This document shows positions 24,153 to 31,433 of a stretch of DNA of 49,792 nt, piece by piece. The position numbers and the translations under genes are program-made. The stretch covers positions 1-49,792 of the forward strand of contig NZ_JZEX01000106.1 in assembly GCF_000969415.1 (NCBI RefSeq). Direction: 5' to 3'. The stretch's first letter is position 1. Every line of letters starts with the position of its first letter. The notes under the pieces are model-generated. The model saw only the letters and a program-made list of their open reading frames with translations. It ran no database searches and was not told the origin of the DNA. This DNA comes from Devosia geojensis (GTDB taxonomy: Bacteria > Pseudomonadota > Alphaproteobacteria > Rhizobiales > Devosiaceae).

Positions 24153-24340
24153 ACGATTTTTGCCTTGCTGGCTAAACTGAACCTACCGTTGCTCATGTGC
24201 GTCTGATCGCGTGTGCGCAGGCGTTGGACGGTGTTACCTTGTGCTGGATCAAACTGGCTGATGTTAGATAAGTATCTGATATTGCTTGTATTTTTAAGAC
24301 GATTTGGTTAGTTTGAGTTGAGGCCAACAGGAGGTCTCAA

Positions 24341-25507
24341 ATGCCTAGCCTACGTCTTACCCGCCGCACCATTGACGACATTTCGTTCGCTGCCAGCGGC
24401 CAAATCCTTTACCGCGATACACTGCTTTCCGGTTTCGGCCTTAGGGTCGGCAGCCGCTCCAAGGTCTACTTTGCCGAAGGGCAGGTGAACCGAGAGACCT
24501 GCCGCGTCACTATAGGCCGCGCCGACCTATTTGCGCCGGAGGTGGCACGCAAGAAGGCGCTCGCCTTACTGGGGGAAATGGCCGAGGGCCGGAACCCCAA
24601 TGAGGAGAAGCGCAAAGAGACGGTGGAGCGCGTCACGCTGGCCGTGGCCTTCGAACGCTTCTTCGAGGCCCGCAATAAGCTGTCACCGCACACCATCACC
24701 AATTACGGGCGCACTGCCAAGCTCTACCTTAAGGCATGGCGCAAGAAGCCCATGAACCAGATCACCCGACAAATGGTGCTGGCCAAGCATCAGGAGATTG
24801 CCAAGGTGCATGGCGAGGTGACGGCCAACAATGCGATGCGCCATCTGCGCTCGGTCTACAATTTCATTGCTGCTACCCGGGACGACTTCCCGCCCAACCC
24901 GGTGCTGATCCTTTCGCAGGCTCGCGCATGGTATCGCGAGCGGCGTCGGCAAACCTTGGTTACCGCGCTGGACTTGCCCATGTGGTGGAAAGCCGTCATG
25001 TCCGAACCGGATTATTCCCGCGATTTTCTGCTGACCGCGTTATTCACCGGAATGCGCCGGGGCGAGCTGATGAAGCTGCGCTGGGAAAATGTGGACCTCG
25101 CAGCCCGCACGCTGCATCTGCCCACAACGAAAAACGGTGACCCGCTGAACCTGCCCTTGTCAGCATTCCTTGCGGACCTGCTGACGAAGCGCAAAGAACA
25201 GGCGGATGGGTCGCCTTGGGTGTTTCCCGGCCCCGGCAAGAATGGCCATTTGGTGGAGACGAAGAAATTCCTGCTGCGCGTAAGCACCGGCTCCGGCGTG
25301 AACTTCACGCTGCACGATTTGCGGCGCACCTTTATCACCATCGCTGAAAGCCTCGATGTTCCCTACTATGCGCTCAAGCGGCTCCTGAACCACCGCGCCA
25401 ACGGCGACGTCACGGGCGGCTATATTGTCGTCAATGCCGAGCGGCTGCGCGGGCCGGTCGAACTGGTCGCAGCACGGATATTGGAGTTGGCCAATGTCAG
25501 GCAGTGA
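24341..25507 (+). CDS. Tyrosine-type site-specific integrase
   Basis: The product is 388 aa. The N-terminal arm-binding domain (DUF4102-like, LSGFGLRVG) is followed by a SAM-like core-binding domain. The catalytic residues are all visible: Arg in TGMRRGELMKLRW (about 236-248), HDLRRTF (about 325-331), His in LLNHRANGDV (about 349-358) and the Tyr nucleophile in GGYIVVNAERL (about 360). AGGAGG precedes the ATG by 7 bp. It is the probable enzyme for the ATTACGAAT crossover in the tRNA-Thr anticodon loop. Unusually, it lies near the middle of the element rather than beside an attachment site. Confidence 0.95.
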   Translation: MPSLRLTRRTIDDISFAASGQILYRDTLLSGFGLRVGSRSKVYFAEGQVNRETCRVTIGRADLFAPEVARKKALALLGEMAEGRNPNEEKRKETVERVTLAVAFERFFEARNKLSPHTITNYGRTAKLYLKAWRKKPMNQITRQMVLAKHQEIAKVHGEVTANNAMRHLRSVYNFIAATRDDFPPNPVLILSQARAWYRERRRQTLVTALDLPMWWKAVMSEPDYSRDFLLTALFTGMRRGELMKLRWENVDLAARTLHLPTTKNGDPLNLPLSAFLADLLTKRKEQADGSPWVFPGPGKNGHLVETKKFLLRVSTGSGVNFTLHDLRRTFITIAESLDVPYYALKRLLNHRANGDVTGGYIVVNAERLRGPVELVAARILELANVRQ

Positions 25508-26000
25508 CTCCACTTACCGGGCGACATTTGGCGATGGAGCAAGCGTGCTGGAACGTGTTTTGCTCGCCATCATCAATGCCCACACGGACGCCGATACCGA
25601 GGGGCGTCAATGGGAACGGCTGAACGCCGCGATGTCTGCACTTGTCGGGCCAACGACTGCGAAAGAACGCAACCTGGAAAAGGCGCTACTATTCATCTTG
25701 CGCGAAAGACAGAGGGATGTATGCGATGCGGAGATGCATGCGATGTGCCCGGGGAAAAGAGCCTCGCGTGTAGAGACACGCTCCGTGCCCACACTTGCTA
25801 GGCTTGCTGCAGTAGAGATTTTAGGCTGCGCAACGCCAGCCGAGAGGGTGCCCGCCGTCCATGCGCTCTGTGCAATGTATCAGGACCGATTTGGATTACA
25901 TGCTCGGGACTACGATGAGGTTCGCGAAGCTCTCCAATCTGAAGCCGTGCAGCACATCTGCGACGAACTGGCGGAATGGGGTATCGCCACCCGAGAATAG
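25494..26000 (+). CDS. Hypothetical protein coupled to the integrase
   Basis: The product is 168 aa and mainly helical, with several cysteines (RDVCDAEMHAMCPG). It has no membrane segment and no motif I recognise. The ATG at 25494 follows GGAG and overlaps the integrase end by 14 nt, so translation is probably coupled. It could be a directionality or accessory factor, but that is inference from position only. Codon use resembles the rest of the element. Confidence 0.6.
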   Translation: MSGSDSTYRATFGDGASVLERVLLAIINAHTDADTEGRQWERLNAAMSALVGPTTAKERNLEKALLFILRERQRDVCDAEMHAMCPGKRASRVETRSVPTLARLAAVEILGCATPAERVPAVHALCAMYQDRFGLHARDYDEVREALQSEAVQHICDELAEWGIATRE

Positions 26001-26053
26001 CAATTTCAATGGCCTGATGAGTTTTTGTTTCATCACCGATTGCAGCCATTGAA

Positions 26054-26095
26054 TGCGGACGAACCTTGTGCGATGAATTGCATGCGGATGAATTG
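26054..26095. repeat. Three iteron-like repeats upstream of the replication gene
   Basis: TGCGGACGAA (26054-26063), TGCGATGAATTG (26069-26080) and TGCGGATGAATTG (26083-26095) are spaced by 15 and 14 bp. The 294-bp gap they sit in has no gene. They could bind the PrimPol-VapE protein or the excisionase-like protein. Confidence 0.45.
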
Positions 26096-26208
26096 ACATC
26101 CACCGCCCGGAGAAATCTGGTGGCGAGTAACCCCAGGATTAGCGGACGTCGCTGAGGCCTGACGGACCATACTCTCGCGGGAGATGCCTCCCGGCCATGT
26201 CAAATAGC

Positions 26209-26222
26209 TGAGAACTGAGAAC
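26209..26222. promoter_or_regulatory. Operator-like repeat before the excisionase-like gene
   Basis: TGAGAACTGAGAAC contains a tandem copy of the TGAGAAC unit. The same octamer TGAGAACT occurs twice upstream of the XRE repressor gene (29519 and 29543). This makes it a candidate second binding site for that repressor. Confidence 0.45.
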
Positions 26223-26294
26223 GGGACCGATTGCCTACTCCGGCATCGATTTCACCCGTGCGCGCTCAGTCGCGCCAATCAGAAAGCTACTGAC

Positions 26295-26576
26295 ATGCAA
26301 TCGATCAGTCATTATCGCGCCCGGAAGGGCGCGATCTTTTCTTTGGACCAGCAACCGCAACAGCAGATGGAGCGGTTCCTGACGACCGGGCAGGTCGCGA
26401 CGCTCGCCTGTGTGAGCGAATCTTACTTGGAAAAGGGCCGCATTTACGGATACGGACCGCCCTTCATTCGGCTGCGCCCCGGCTCCAAGAGCGGCGCGGT
26501 TCGCTATCGCCTCAGTGCCGTAATGCGCTGGCTTGAAGAGCGGCAATGCAACCCGGAGGAGGCCCGTCATGGCTGA
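26295..26576 (+). CDS. Helix-turn-helix DNA-binding protein (excisionase/AlpA-like)
   Basis: The product is up to 93 aa. The conserved part starts at about residue 25 with MERFLTTGQVATLACVSESY and continues to YGPPFIRLRPGSKSGAVRYR, the MerR-like winged helix of small excisionases and AlpA-type activators. The first ATG at 26295 gives 24 extra residues, and a second ATG at 26367 would give just the domain; neither has a strong ribosome binding site. It overlaps the replication gene by 8 nt and probably acts as recombination directionality factor or operon activator. Confidence 0.75.
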   Translation: MQSISHYRARKGAIFSLDQQPQQQMERFLTTGQVATLACVSESYLEKGRIYGYGPPFIRLRPGSKSGAVRYRLSAVMRWLEERQCNPEEARHG

Positions 26577-28860
26577 CATTCTCCAACCCGATGCACAACA
26601 GGCGATTGCTTTCCTGCTGTGGCTGAACCCTCGAGCGCCGCTCTATCTGGAAACACACGAGAGCGCGGGCGGTGCGCGCCCGAAGCCGAAGGACTATCAA
26701 CCTTATGCCGCTGATGCCGCGCAACGCTTTGTCGCTGTCAACAACGGCGAGGAGTATCGACGCAACGTCTATTTTCTGCCCAACGCCGAACTGATGTCAG
26801 GCGGGCGCGCCAAGGCTAACATATCGGCCTCGCGTTTCCTCTGGGTTGACCTTGATTGCAAGGATTATCCCGGCAGCGAGGAGCAACAGCGCGACAAAAT
26901 CCTGGGTCTGTTGAGCGATGACAAGCTGCGCCCGGCAGGTGTTCCGAAACCAACTGCATTCTGGTTCACGGGGGGTGGTTATCAGGCGATCTGGCGCATG
27001 GCAGAGCCTATTCCGGCAGAAGATGCTGAGGCGCACAATCGTGCCTTGCTCGTCGCGTTTCAGGGTGGGGCCGGGCCAATCGACGTCAGCCGACTTCTCA
27101 GATTACCCGGAACCGTGAATTGGCTGAGCGACAAGAAGCGTACAGCCGGTCGTGACCCGGCCAAGACGTTTCTGCTGGAACCGATTTCGTTCGGCGCCGA
27201 CCCGAGGAATTATACGCTTGCCGATTTTAGGTTGCGTCTCGACAAATCCAGTTCGTCCAAAACCGATAGCAAGGCCATTACCAACCTAGACGACATCGAG
27301 GTGCTGCCTCTGCCAGATGATCGAGGCGAGGTGATACCTCTCGATCCGGTTTGGTCAGAGGTTATCGTCACGGGCAAGAACCCGCCCGACAAGAGCTACC
27401 AGTCTCGGTCGGAACTGGTCTTTGCCGCAACTCTCTGGCTGCTCGGCAAAAATGTCGCGCCCGGCTATATTGTCTCGATCCTGACCAGCCCCGATCTCGG
27501 CATCAGCGCCCATGTGCGGCAAAACCCTAATCCGCTGCGCTATGCGCGGCGACAGGTGGCTCGGGCGATGGAAACCATTGACCTACGAGGACGAGGATGG
27601 CCGAAGGTCGACCAGTATGGGCGTCCGGCGGCAAATGCGCCCGAGAATGTACGGTTCGCCCTCGCCATGCTCGATGTCGATGCGCGGCGCAATATGTTCA
27701 CCCACGCCGACGAGGTGAATGGGCTGGGCCTTGAAGGGCGGGACATATCGGATATCTGCGAAATCCTGTGCAGCATCTTTGATCGCAAGCTGGATTTCCG
27801 CGCCAGTGTAACCGTCATCCGACGCGAACTGATCACTGTCGCCTATGAGCGTGCTTACCATCCAGTCATCGACTATCTGGACGGTCTGGTATGGGACGGT
27901 GTTCCGCGTCTTGACACATGGCTCAGGGACTACTGCGAAGCGGATGACACCGAGCTCAATCGGGAATTCGGCGTGAGGTTCCTGATTGGCGGCGTGAGAC
28001 GGATCAAACAGCCCGGCGTCAAGTTCGATACCATGCTGGTTCTGGAAGGCCGTCAGGGGGTCGGCAAATCGCGTCTGGCGGCACGACTTGCAGTTCGCGA
28101 CGAATGGTTCTGCGGCAACCTGAACCTGAATGCAGACGCCAAGACCAAGGCCGAACTTGTGTCCCGCGCGTGGATTGTCGAATGCCAGGAACTCGACGGC
28201 GCACGCAAGGCGACCTTAGACGCGATAAAGGCATTCCTCGCCACCCCTATAGACACCTATCGGCCTGCCTATGCGCACACTGCTGGTTCTTTCCCCCGGC
28301 ATTGCGTGATCATCGGCACGACGAACGAGGACGCCTATCTGCGCGATGCGACGGGAAACCGACGATATTGGCCGGTCAGGGTCGGCAGCATAGACATAGA
28401 AGCCTTCGGCCACGATGTGCATCAGCTATGGGCCGAGGCAGTCGTACGGGAGCGGGCTGGAGAGCCGATCATCCTGCCTCGGCATCTATGGCAGGTCGCC
28501 GACGAGCTTCAGGCCAGCCGCATGATTGAGGACCCTATAGGCATCGTTCTAGAAGGCGCGTTCGGCGAGCGCACAGGGCGGGTATCTATGGAGAGCGTCA
28601 AGCTGCTTCTCGGCTATGAGGCCGGGCGCATGTCGGCCAGCGAGTTTCAACGCATTACCGGCGCAATGACGGCGCTGGGATGGGAATATGGAACCCACAG
28701 GCTCCACGATCTTGGTCGAACGGGGCGAAGCGCCCGCAAGGGGTTTGCGCGCGGCAATGCCGACGAGCAGAGGACCGAATGGGTCGCCAAGCGCGTCGAA
28801 GGGGGCATCCCCATTCTTCAGGCCGTAAGGGAACATACAGACGAAAGCGGCCCGTTTTGA
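26569..28860 (+). CDS. PrimPol-VapE fusion replication protein
   Basis: The product is 763 aa. The N-terminal part resembles an archaeo-eukaryotic primase: FLWVDLDCKDY at about residues 90-100 with metal-binding aspartates, and DVSRLLRLPGTVNWLSDKKR at about 173-192. The C-terminal part is a virulence-associated E (VapE/VirE) type P-loop ATPase: YLDGLVWDG, Walker A GRQGVGKS at about 494-501, VECQELDGARK, and GTTNEDAYLRDATGNRRYWP at about 583-602. Such fusions serve replication of phage satellites and integrated elements. A GGAGGA site precedes the ATG. Together with the iteron-like repeats it suggests the element can replicate when excised. Confidence 0.88.
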   Translation: MADILQPDAQQAIAFLLWLNPRAPLYLETHESAGGARPKPKDYQPYAADAAQRFVAVNNGEEYRRNVYFLPNAELMSGGRAKANISASRFLWVDLDCKDYPGSEEQQRDKILGLLSDDKLRPAGVPKPTAFWFTGGGYQAIWRMAEPIPAEDAEAHNRALLVAFQGGAGPIDVSRLLRLPGTVNWLSDKKRTAGRDPAKTFLLEPISFGADPRNYTLADFRLRLDKSSSSKTDSKAITNLDDIEVLPLPDDRGEVIPLDPVWSEVIVTGKNPPDKSYQSRSELVFAATLWLLGKNVAPGYIVSILTSPDLGISAHVRQNPNPLRYARRQVARAMETIDLRGRGWPKVDQYGRPAANAPENVRFALAMLDVDARRNMFTHADEVNGLGLEGRDISDICEILCSIFDRKLDFRASVTVIRRELITVAYERAYHPVIDYLDGLVWDGVPRLDTWLRDYCEADDTELNREFGVRFLIGGVRRIKQPGVKFDTMLVLEGRQGVGKSRLAARLAVRDEWFCGNLNLNADAKTKAELVSRAWIVECQELDGARKATLDAIKAFLATPIDTYRPAYAHTAGSFPRHCVIIGTTNEDAYLRDATGNRRYWPVRVGSIDIEAFGHDVHQLWAEAVVRERAGEPIILPRHLWQVADELQASRMIEDPIGIVLEGAFGERTGRVSMESVKLLLGYEAGRMSASEFQRITGAMTALGWEYGTHRLHDLGRTGRSARKGFARGNADEQRTEWVAKRVEGGIPILQAVREHTDESGPF

Positions 28861-28915
28861 CCGCACTGCGTTACCTGCACCATGTAACCCAACAAGCCGC
28901 AAACCATTAACGCTT

Positions 28916-28952
28916 AGGCAGGGGGACGTTATTCAACTCCCCCTGCCTTTTT
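28916..28952 (+). terminator. Strong intrinsic terminator after the replication gene
   Basis: Perfect 11-bp arms AGGCAGGGGGA (28916-28926) and TCCCCCTGCCT (28938-28948) are followed by TTTT. Confidence 0.93.
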
Positions 28953-29090
28953 GTGTGTTTTGAGCCTTAAGTTACAGGCATAAGTAACGGCATTGCAGCC
29001 GTATGGCGGCGGGGTTACCAAGCGCATGCCTCCGAGGCCTACAGACGGCCCTCAGAGCGCCGCTGGCGCGGGTCGAGTGTACCTGGGGGC

Positions 29091-29120
29091 AAAAGGGCCG
29101 CTGCCACATCCGGCGGCCCT
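29091..29120 (-). terminator. Intrinsic terminator after the XRE gene
   Basis: Read on the minus strand, AGGGCCGC and GCGGCCCT (29120-29094) form a hairpin followed by TTTT. It lies 20 bp after the stop of the XRE regulator. Confidence 0.8.
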
Positions 29121-29139
29121 CAGATGGCCTCCGACGCCG

Positions 29140-29466
29140 CTACCCCGCAAACGCCTTCAGCATCTTCGCGGCACGGTCAAGCTGATCGTTGTTCAACCGG
29201 GAGAGGGTGCGGTGAATATCGGTTAGAAGCCTTGCCCGTTCTCCGGTGCCCGGCATGGCGTCGGCCCCGAACAGAACGGGCGCGGGAATGTCGAGTGCGG
29301 ACGCAATCTTTTCTGCCGTCTCAAACAGTGGTGCGGCGACACCCCGCTCGATCTTACCGATTGTCTCGCGCGAAATGCCAGTCTGACCGGAAAGCTGCTC
29401 AAGGGTCCAGCCTTTAGCCTTCCGATGATGGCGGACATTCGCGCCGAAAAGTCGTTGAAGCTCCAT
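29140..29466 (-). CDS. XRE-family (Cro/CI-type) transcriptional regulator
   Basis: The product is 108 aa. An HTH_3 domain fills residues 8-62 (NVRHHRKAKGWTLEQLSGQT, then GISRETIGKIERGVAAP). A short helical tail that could mediate dimerisation follows. GAGGTG precedes the ATG at 29466. It is transcribed divergently from the small membrane protein. Two operator-like GAGAACT...TCTC repeats lie in the shared spacer, so it probably represses itself and its neighbour. It is the likely master repressor of the element. Confidence 0.9.
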   Translation of the reverse strand: MELQRLFGANVRHHRKAKGWTLEQLSGQTGISRETIGKIERGVAAPLFETAEKIASALDIPAPVLFGADAMPGTGERARLLTDIHRTLSRLNNDQLDRAAKMLKAFAG

Positions 29467-29518
29467 ATGCGCACCTCGTTCAGAACAAAGGCGGCAAAGG
29501 GCTGCTCAAATCGAGAAA

Positions 29519-29560
29519 TGAGAACTTTGCATTCTCGCAATTTGAGAACTATAACATCTC
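29519..29560. promoter_or_regulatory. Paired operator-like repeats between XRE and membrane-protein genes
   Basis: GAGAACTTTGCATTCTC (29520-29536) and GAGAACTATAACATCTC (29544-29560) share GAGAACT and end in TCTC, giving a partly palindromic 17-bp site. Their starts are 24 bp apart. Both are preceded by T, making the octamer TGAGAACT that recurs at 26209. Confidence 0.65.
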
Positions 29561-29592
29561 ATTCAGTGAAGTTGGATGCTGTGGTTCTGGAA

Positions 29593-29895
29593 ATGACGAT
29601 GGTAGATCTGCTCCCTGCTATTTTGCATTGGCTTTTGTTGATCTTCTTCGGCGGTCAGGCCCTTATCTTCATTGGGCTGGTCCTGTGGACGATCTGGACC
29701 GACGCAATCAAACCGCGACTGATCCCCGCCAACGACATCGCTCGCGTGGCTGACGACATTATTGCCCGCTATTCCGACCCGGAACTTGAGGCCTTCGCCC
29801 GCCACGAGCGCGCGTGGTACGACAGCGACGGCGCGGAGCAGACCTATTGGTATCGCGTGCGGAAGGCCGTTAGGCGGCGACTGGAAGGGCGTTGA
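29593..29895 (+). CDS. Small membrane-anchored hypothetical protein
   Basis: The product is about 100 aa. One strong hydrophobic segment covers about residues 5-30 (LLPAILHWLLLIFFGGQALI). A charged cytoplasmic-type tail follows, with paired acidic and aromatic residues (RHERAWYDSDGAEQTYWYRV). The frame is open further upstream through the operator region, so the start at 29593 (or ATG 29599) is chosen by position relative to the operators. No family recognised. It may be an immunity, exclusion or holin-like accessory of the element, but the sequence does not decide. Confidence 0.6.
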   Translation: MTMVDLLPAILHWLLLIFFGGQALIFIGLVLWTIWTDAIKPRLIPANDIARVADDIIARYSDPELEAFARHERAWYDSDGAEQTYWYRVRKAVRRRLEGR

Positions 29896-29901
29896 GGCCC
29901 G

Positions 29902-30624
29902 TCAGTCGAACAGCGGCCCGTAACCGCCACCAGCGGCTTTGCTGCGAACCTTGTCCTCGCGCGCCTCGCTGACCTCGCGCCAGATGTCGTAGGTCTCGCG
30001 CACCATCTGGTCGAGCTGGTCGAAGCCAAAGAGTTTGATGCCTTCGTCAGTGCTCAGCATCACCGGACGCTGGTCATTAGCAGCATCGCCGAACTGCACG
30101 ACCCCCAACCGAGCGGCGGCGAAATCGGGATTGGCGACCCGGATATGCTCATGCATCATCGAGAAGACGAAACGCCTTGCGTCGGCCGTCAGCTTCTTGC
30201 CGCGCCGGGGATCGATGAAGATCACCAGCGGGGCACCCTCCAGCGCCGTCACCATCGGCAACCAGTATTCCACCTTCTCGCCGACGCTCAGGGGAAGTGG
30301 GAAGAAGGCTTGAGAGCGGCTGCGCAAGGCATTTGCGCGCGCAAAGTCGTGCAGACCCTTGGCGACGAGCAGGTTGGCGTTGCACTCGTCGTCGGACGTC
30401 GCCTTTGCCCGTATCAGTCGTTCCAGAACCGGCCATGCGGTCGGATCGGCAGCCGCGAACATATCAGGCTGAACATTGAAAATGTCGGCGAACCGGGCGC
30501 GTACCGGCTTGTAGGTGATCGTCGGATGCCCGAGCTTGAAATGCTCAAGGGCGCGGCGCTTCTGGTCGATTGGGAGCGTTGCGACACGGGCAAGATCGAT
30601 CTCAGGTAAGCGGCGTATCTTCAT
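29902..30624 (-). CDS. Unrecognised protein paired with a Panacea antitoxin (candidate toxin)
   Basis: The product is 240 aa and soluble. It starts MKIRRLPEIDLARVATLPID after a GGGAGA ribosome binding site. Further visible stretches are ALEHFKLGHPTITYKPVRAR, FSMMHEHIRVANPDFAAARL and a glycine-rich GGGYGPLFD end. I do not recognise a toxin family or a catalytic triad. Its first 23 nt overlap the end of the upstream Panacea-domain gene. In known Panacea systems the partner of the antitoxin is the toxin, so the toxin role is an inference from that arrangement. Confidence 0.7.
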   Translation of the reverse strand: MKIRRLPEIDLARVATLPIDQKRRALEHFKLGHPTITYKPVRARFADIFNVQPDMFAAADPTAWPVLERLIRAKATSDDECNANLLVAKGLHDFARANALRSRSQAFFPLPLSVGEKVEYWLPMVTALEGAPLVIFIDPRRGKKLTADARRFVFSMMHEHIRVANPDFAAARLGVVQFGDAANDQRPVMLSTDEGIKLFGFDQLDQMVRETYDIWREVSEAREDKVRSKAAGGGYGPLFD

Positions 30625-31153
30625 CCGGTTCTCCCGCGACCGGAGCCGCGCCAACGGAAACCTTGTGGAACTTGAATCGGTTAACGATGACATCATCGGG
30701 GATTCGCAACCCCAGCGCAACCGATGTTCTTCCTTTGTCCGCAATGTAATCCCAAGGCGCTCCCTTGGCGTGGGAGATGTCCACCAGCCGCCCCGGCGAT
30801 AGCTGCCCGTAGGACGACATGATACGCGCCAGATGACGCCGAATGGCCGGGTCCTCGGGAAGGTCCAGCGCATGGCGCTCGCCGGTCATCACGTTCTGCC
30901 CGGTGGCGCGGAAGTCGATAGGAGAACTGCCAGCCGTCTTGAAAGCCGAGTAGGCGGCAGGATGCACCGGCCCGTATTGCCATGCCTCGAAATAGCCGCT
31001 GACCAGAGGTCGCTTGGCTTCGATCAGGAAGATGGAGTGGGCGAAGTAGAGGAGTTTTTGCAGTGCGAGGTTGGTGACCTTGATCCCCGACCGGTCAGCC
31101 TCGTCCAGCATGAGGTTGGCGACGGCTCTCGGATCGTATGGACCACCGGTCAT
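30602..31153 (-). CDS. Panacea-domain (DUF4065, SocA/GepA-like) antitoxin
   Basis: The product is 183 aa. The Panacea signature is clear: AVANLMLDEADRSGIKVTNL then ALQKLLYFAHSIFL at about residues 29-42, VSGYFEAWQYGPVHPAAYSA at about 51-70, and a late LVDISHAKGAPWDY at about 124-137. Panacea proteins are known to neutralise many unrelated toxins, and SocA of Caulobacter is a proteolytic adaptor antitoxin. It is the first gene of a two-gene leftward unit and overlaps its partner by 23 nt. It lies 31 bp from the intact tRNA-Thr at the right end of the element. Confidence 0.88.
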   Translation of the reverse strand: MTGGPYDPRAVANLMLDEADRSGIKVTNLALQKLLYFAHSIFLIEAKRPLVSGYFEAWQYGPVHPAAYSAFKTAGSSPIDFRATGQNVMTGERHALDLPEDPAIRRHLARIMSSYGQLSPGRLVDISHAKGAPWDYIADKGRTSVALGLRIPDDVIVNRFKFHKVSVGAAPVAGEPDEDTPLT

Positions 31154-31184
31154 CTGCGCACTTTGACTTCCTCAAGCTGGGAAG

Positions 31185-31260
31185 TGGTGCCGCTTGCGTG
31201 ACTCGAACACGCGACCCCATCATTACGAATGATGTGCTCTACCAACTGAGCTAAAGCGGC
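31185..31260 (-). tRNA. tRNA-Thr(CGT), intact copy carried by the element
   Basis: The 76-nt cloverleaf is complete. Acceptor GCCGCTT pairs with AAGCGGC, followed by A and an encoded CCA. The D arm is GCTC-AGTTGGTA-GAGC. The anticodon stem is CATCA/TGATG with loop TTCGTAA, so anticodon CGT reads ACG. T arm is GCGTG-TTCGAGT-CACGC. Its acceptor and T stems differ from those of the split host copy, so it is not a simple duplicate. It lies 97 bp inside the right core and presumably replaces the tRNA lost on integration. Confidence 0.95.
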
Positions 31261-31276
31261 TTAACCCTTCACACAC

Positions 31277-31366
31277 GGCCATACTATGGCCCTACTAACT
31301 TTCACTGACCAGCCCTAACCCGCTGGCTTCGAACCTCATTCTCTAGCGGACCCGCTAATTACGAAT
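31277..31366. other. Right attachment site with flanking palindromes
   Basis: The core ATTACGAAT (31358-31366) directly follows an inverted repeat TAGCGG-AC-CCGCTA (31344-31357). Another palindrome, GGCCATA-C-TATGGCC, lies at 31277-31291. These are candidate recombinase or arm-binding sites. Confidence 0.6.
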
Positions 31367-31396
31367 GACGTGCTCTACCAACTGAGCTACTGCGGC
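31358..31396 (-). pseudogene. tRNA-Thr(CGT), 5' half (split by the element)
   Basis: On the minus strand this reads acceptor GCCGCAG, TA, D arm GCTC-AGTTGGTA-GAGC, A, anticodon stem CGTCA and loop TTCGTAA, then T. After that the tRNA sequence stops and element sequence begins (TAGCGGGTCC). The acceptor pairs perfectly with CTGCGGC of the 3' half at 13701-13746. The rejoined anticodon stem CGTCA/TGATG has one G-U pair. Confidence 0.88.
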
Positions 31397-31433
31397 GAAC
31401 GGCAGGCCACGAGCGCAACTGCCGTGGCGCCTT

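Larger units (their letters stand above)
13738..31366. mobile_element. 17.6-kb integrated element in the tRNA-Thr(CGT) anticodon loop
   Basis: The borders are two copies of ATTACGAAT (13738-13746 and 31358-31366). The copies are identical over exactly 9 bp and equal the 7-nt anticodon loop plus one closing pair, as expected for a tyrosine recombinase crossover. Inside are a tyrosine integrase, an excisionase-like gene, a PrimPol-VapE protein, an XRE repressor, an extended type I restriction operon, a Panacea-based toxin-antitoxin candidate and a complete tRNA-Thr. GC content and codon use are visibly lower than in the flanks. It lacks phage structural or conjugation genes, so it may be a satellite-like or otherwise dependent element. 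Confidence 0.9.

Noticed and set aside
13728..31230. 19-bp direct repeat CGACCCCATCATTACGAAT as the element borders
   Set aside because: With these borders the rejoined tRNA would have non-pairing acceptor strands. Borders at the 9-bp core give perfect GCCGCAG/CTGCGGC pairing.
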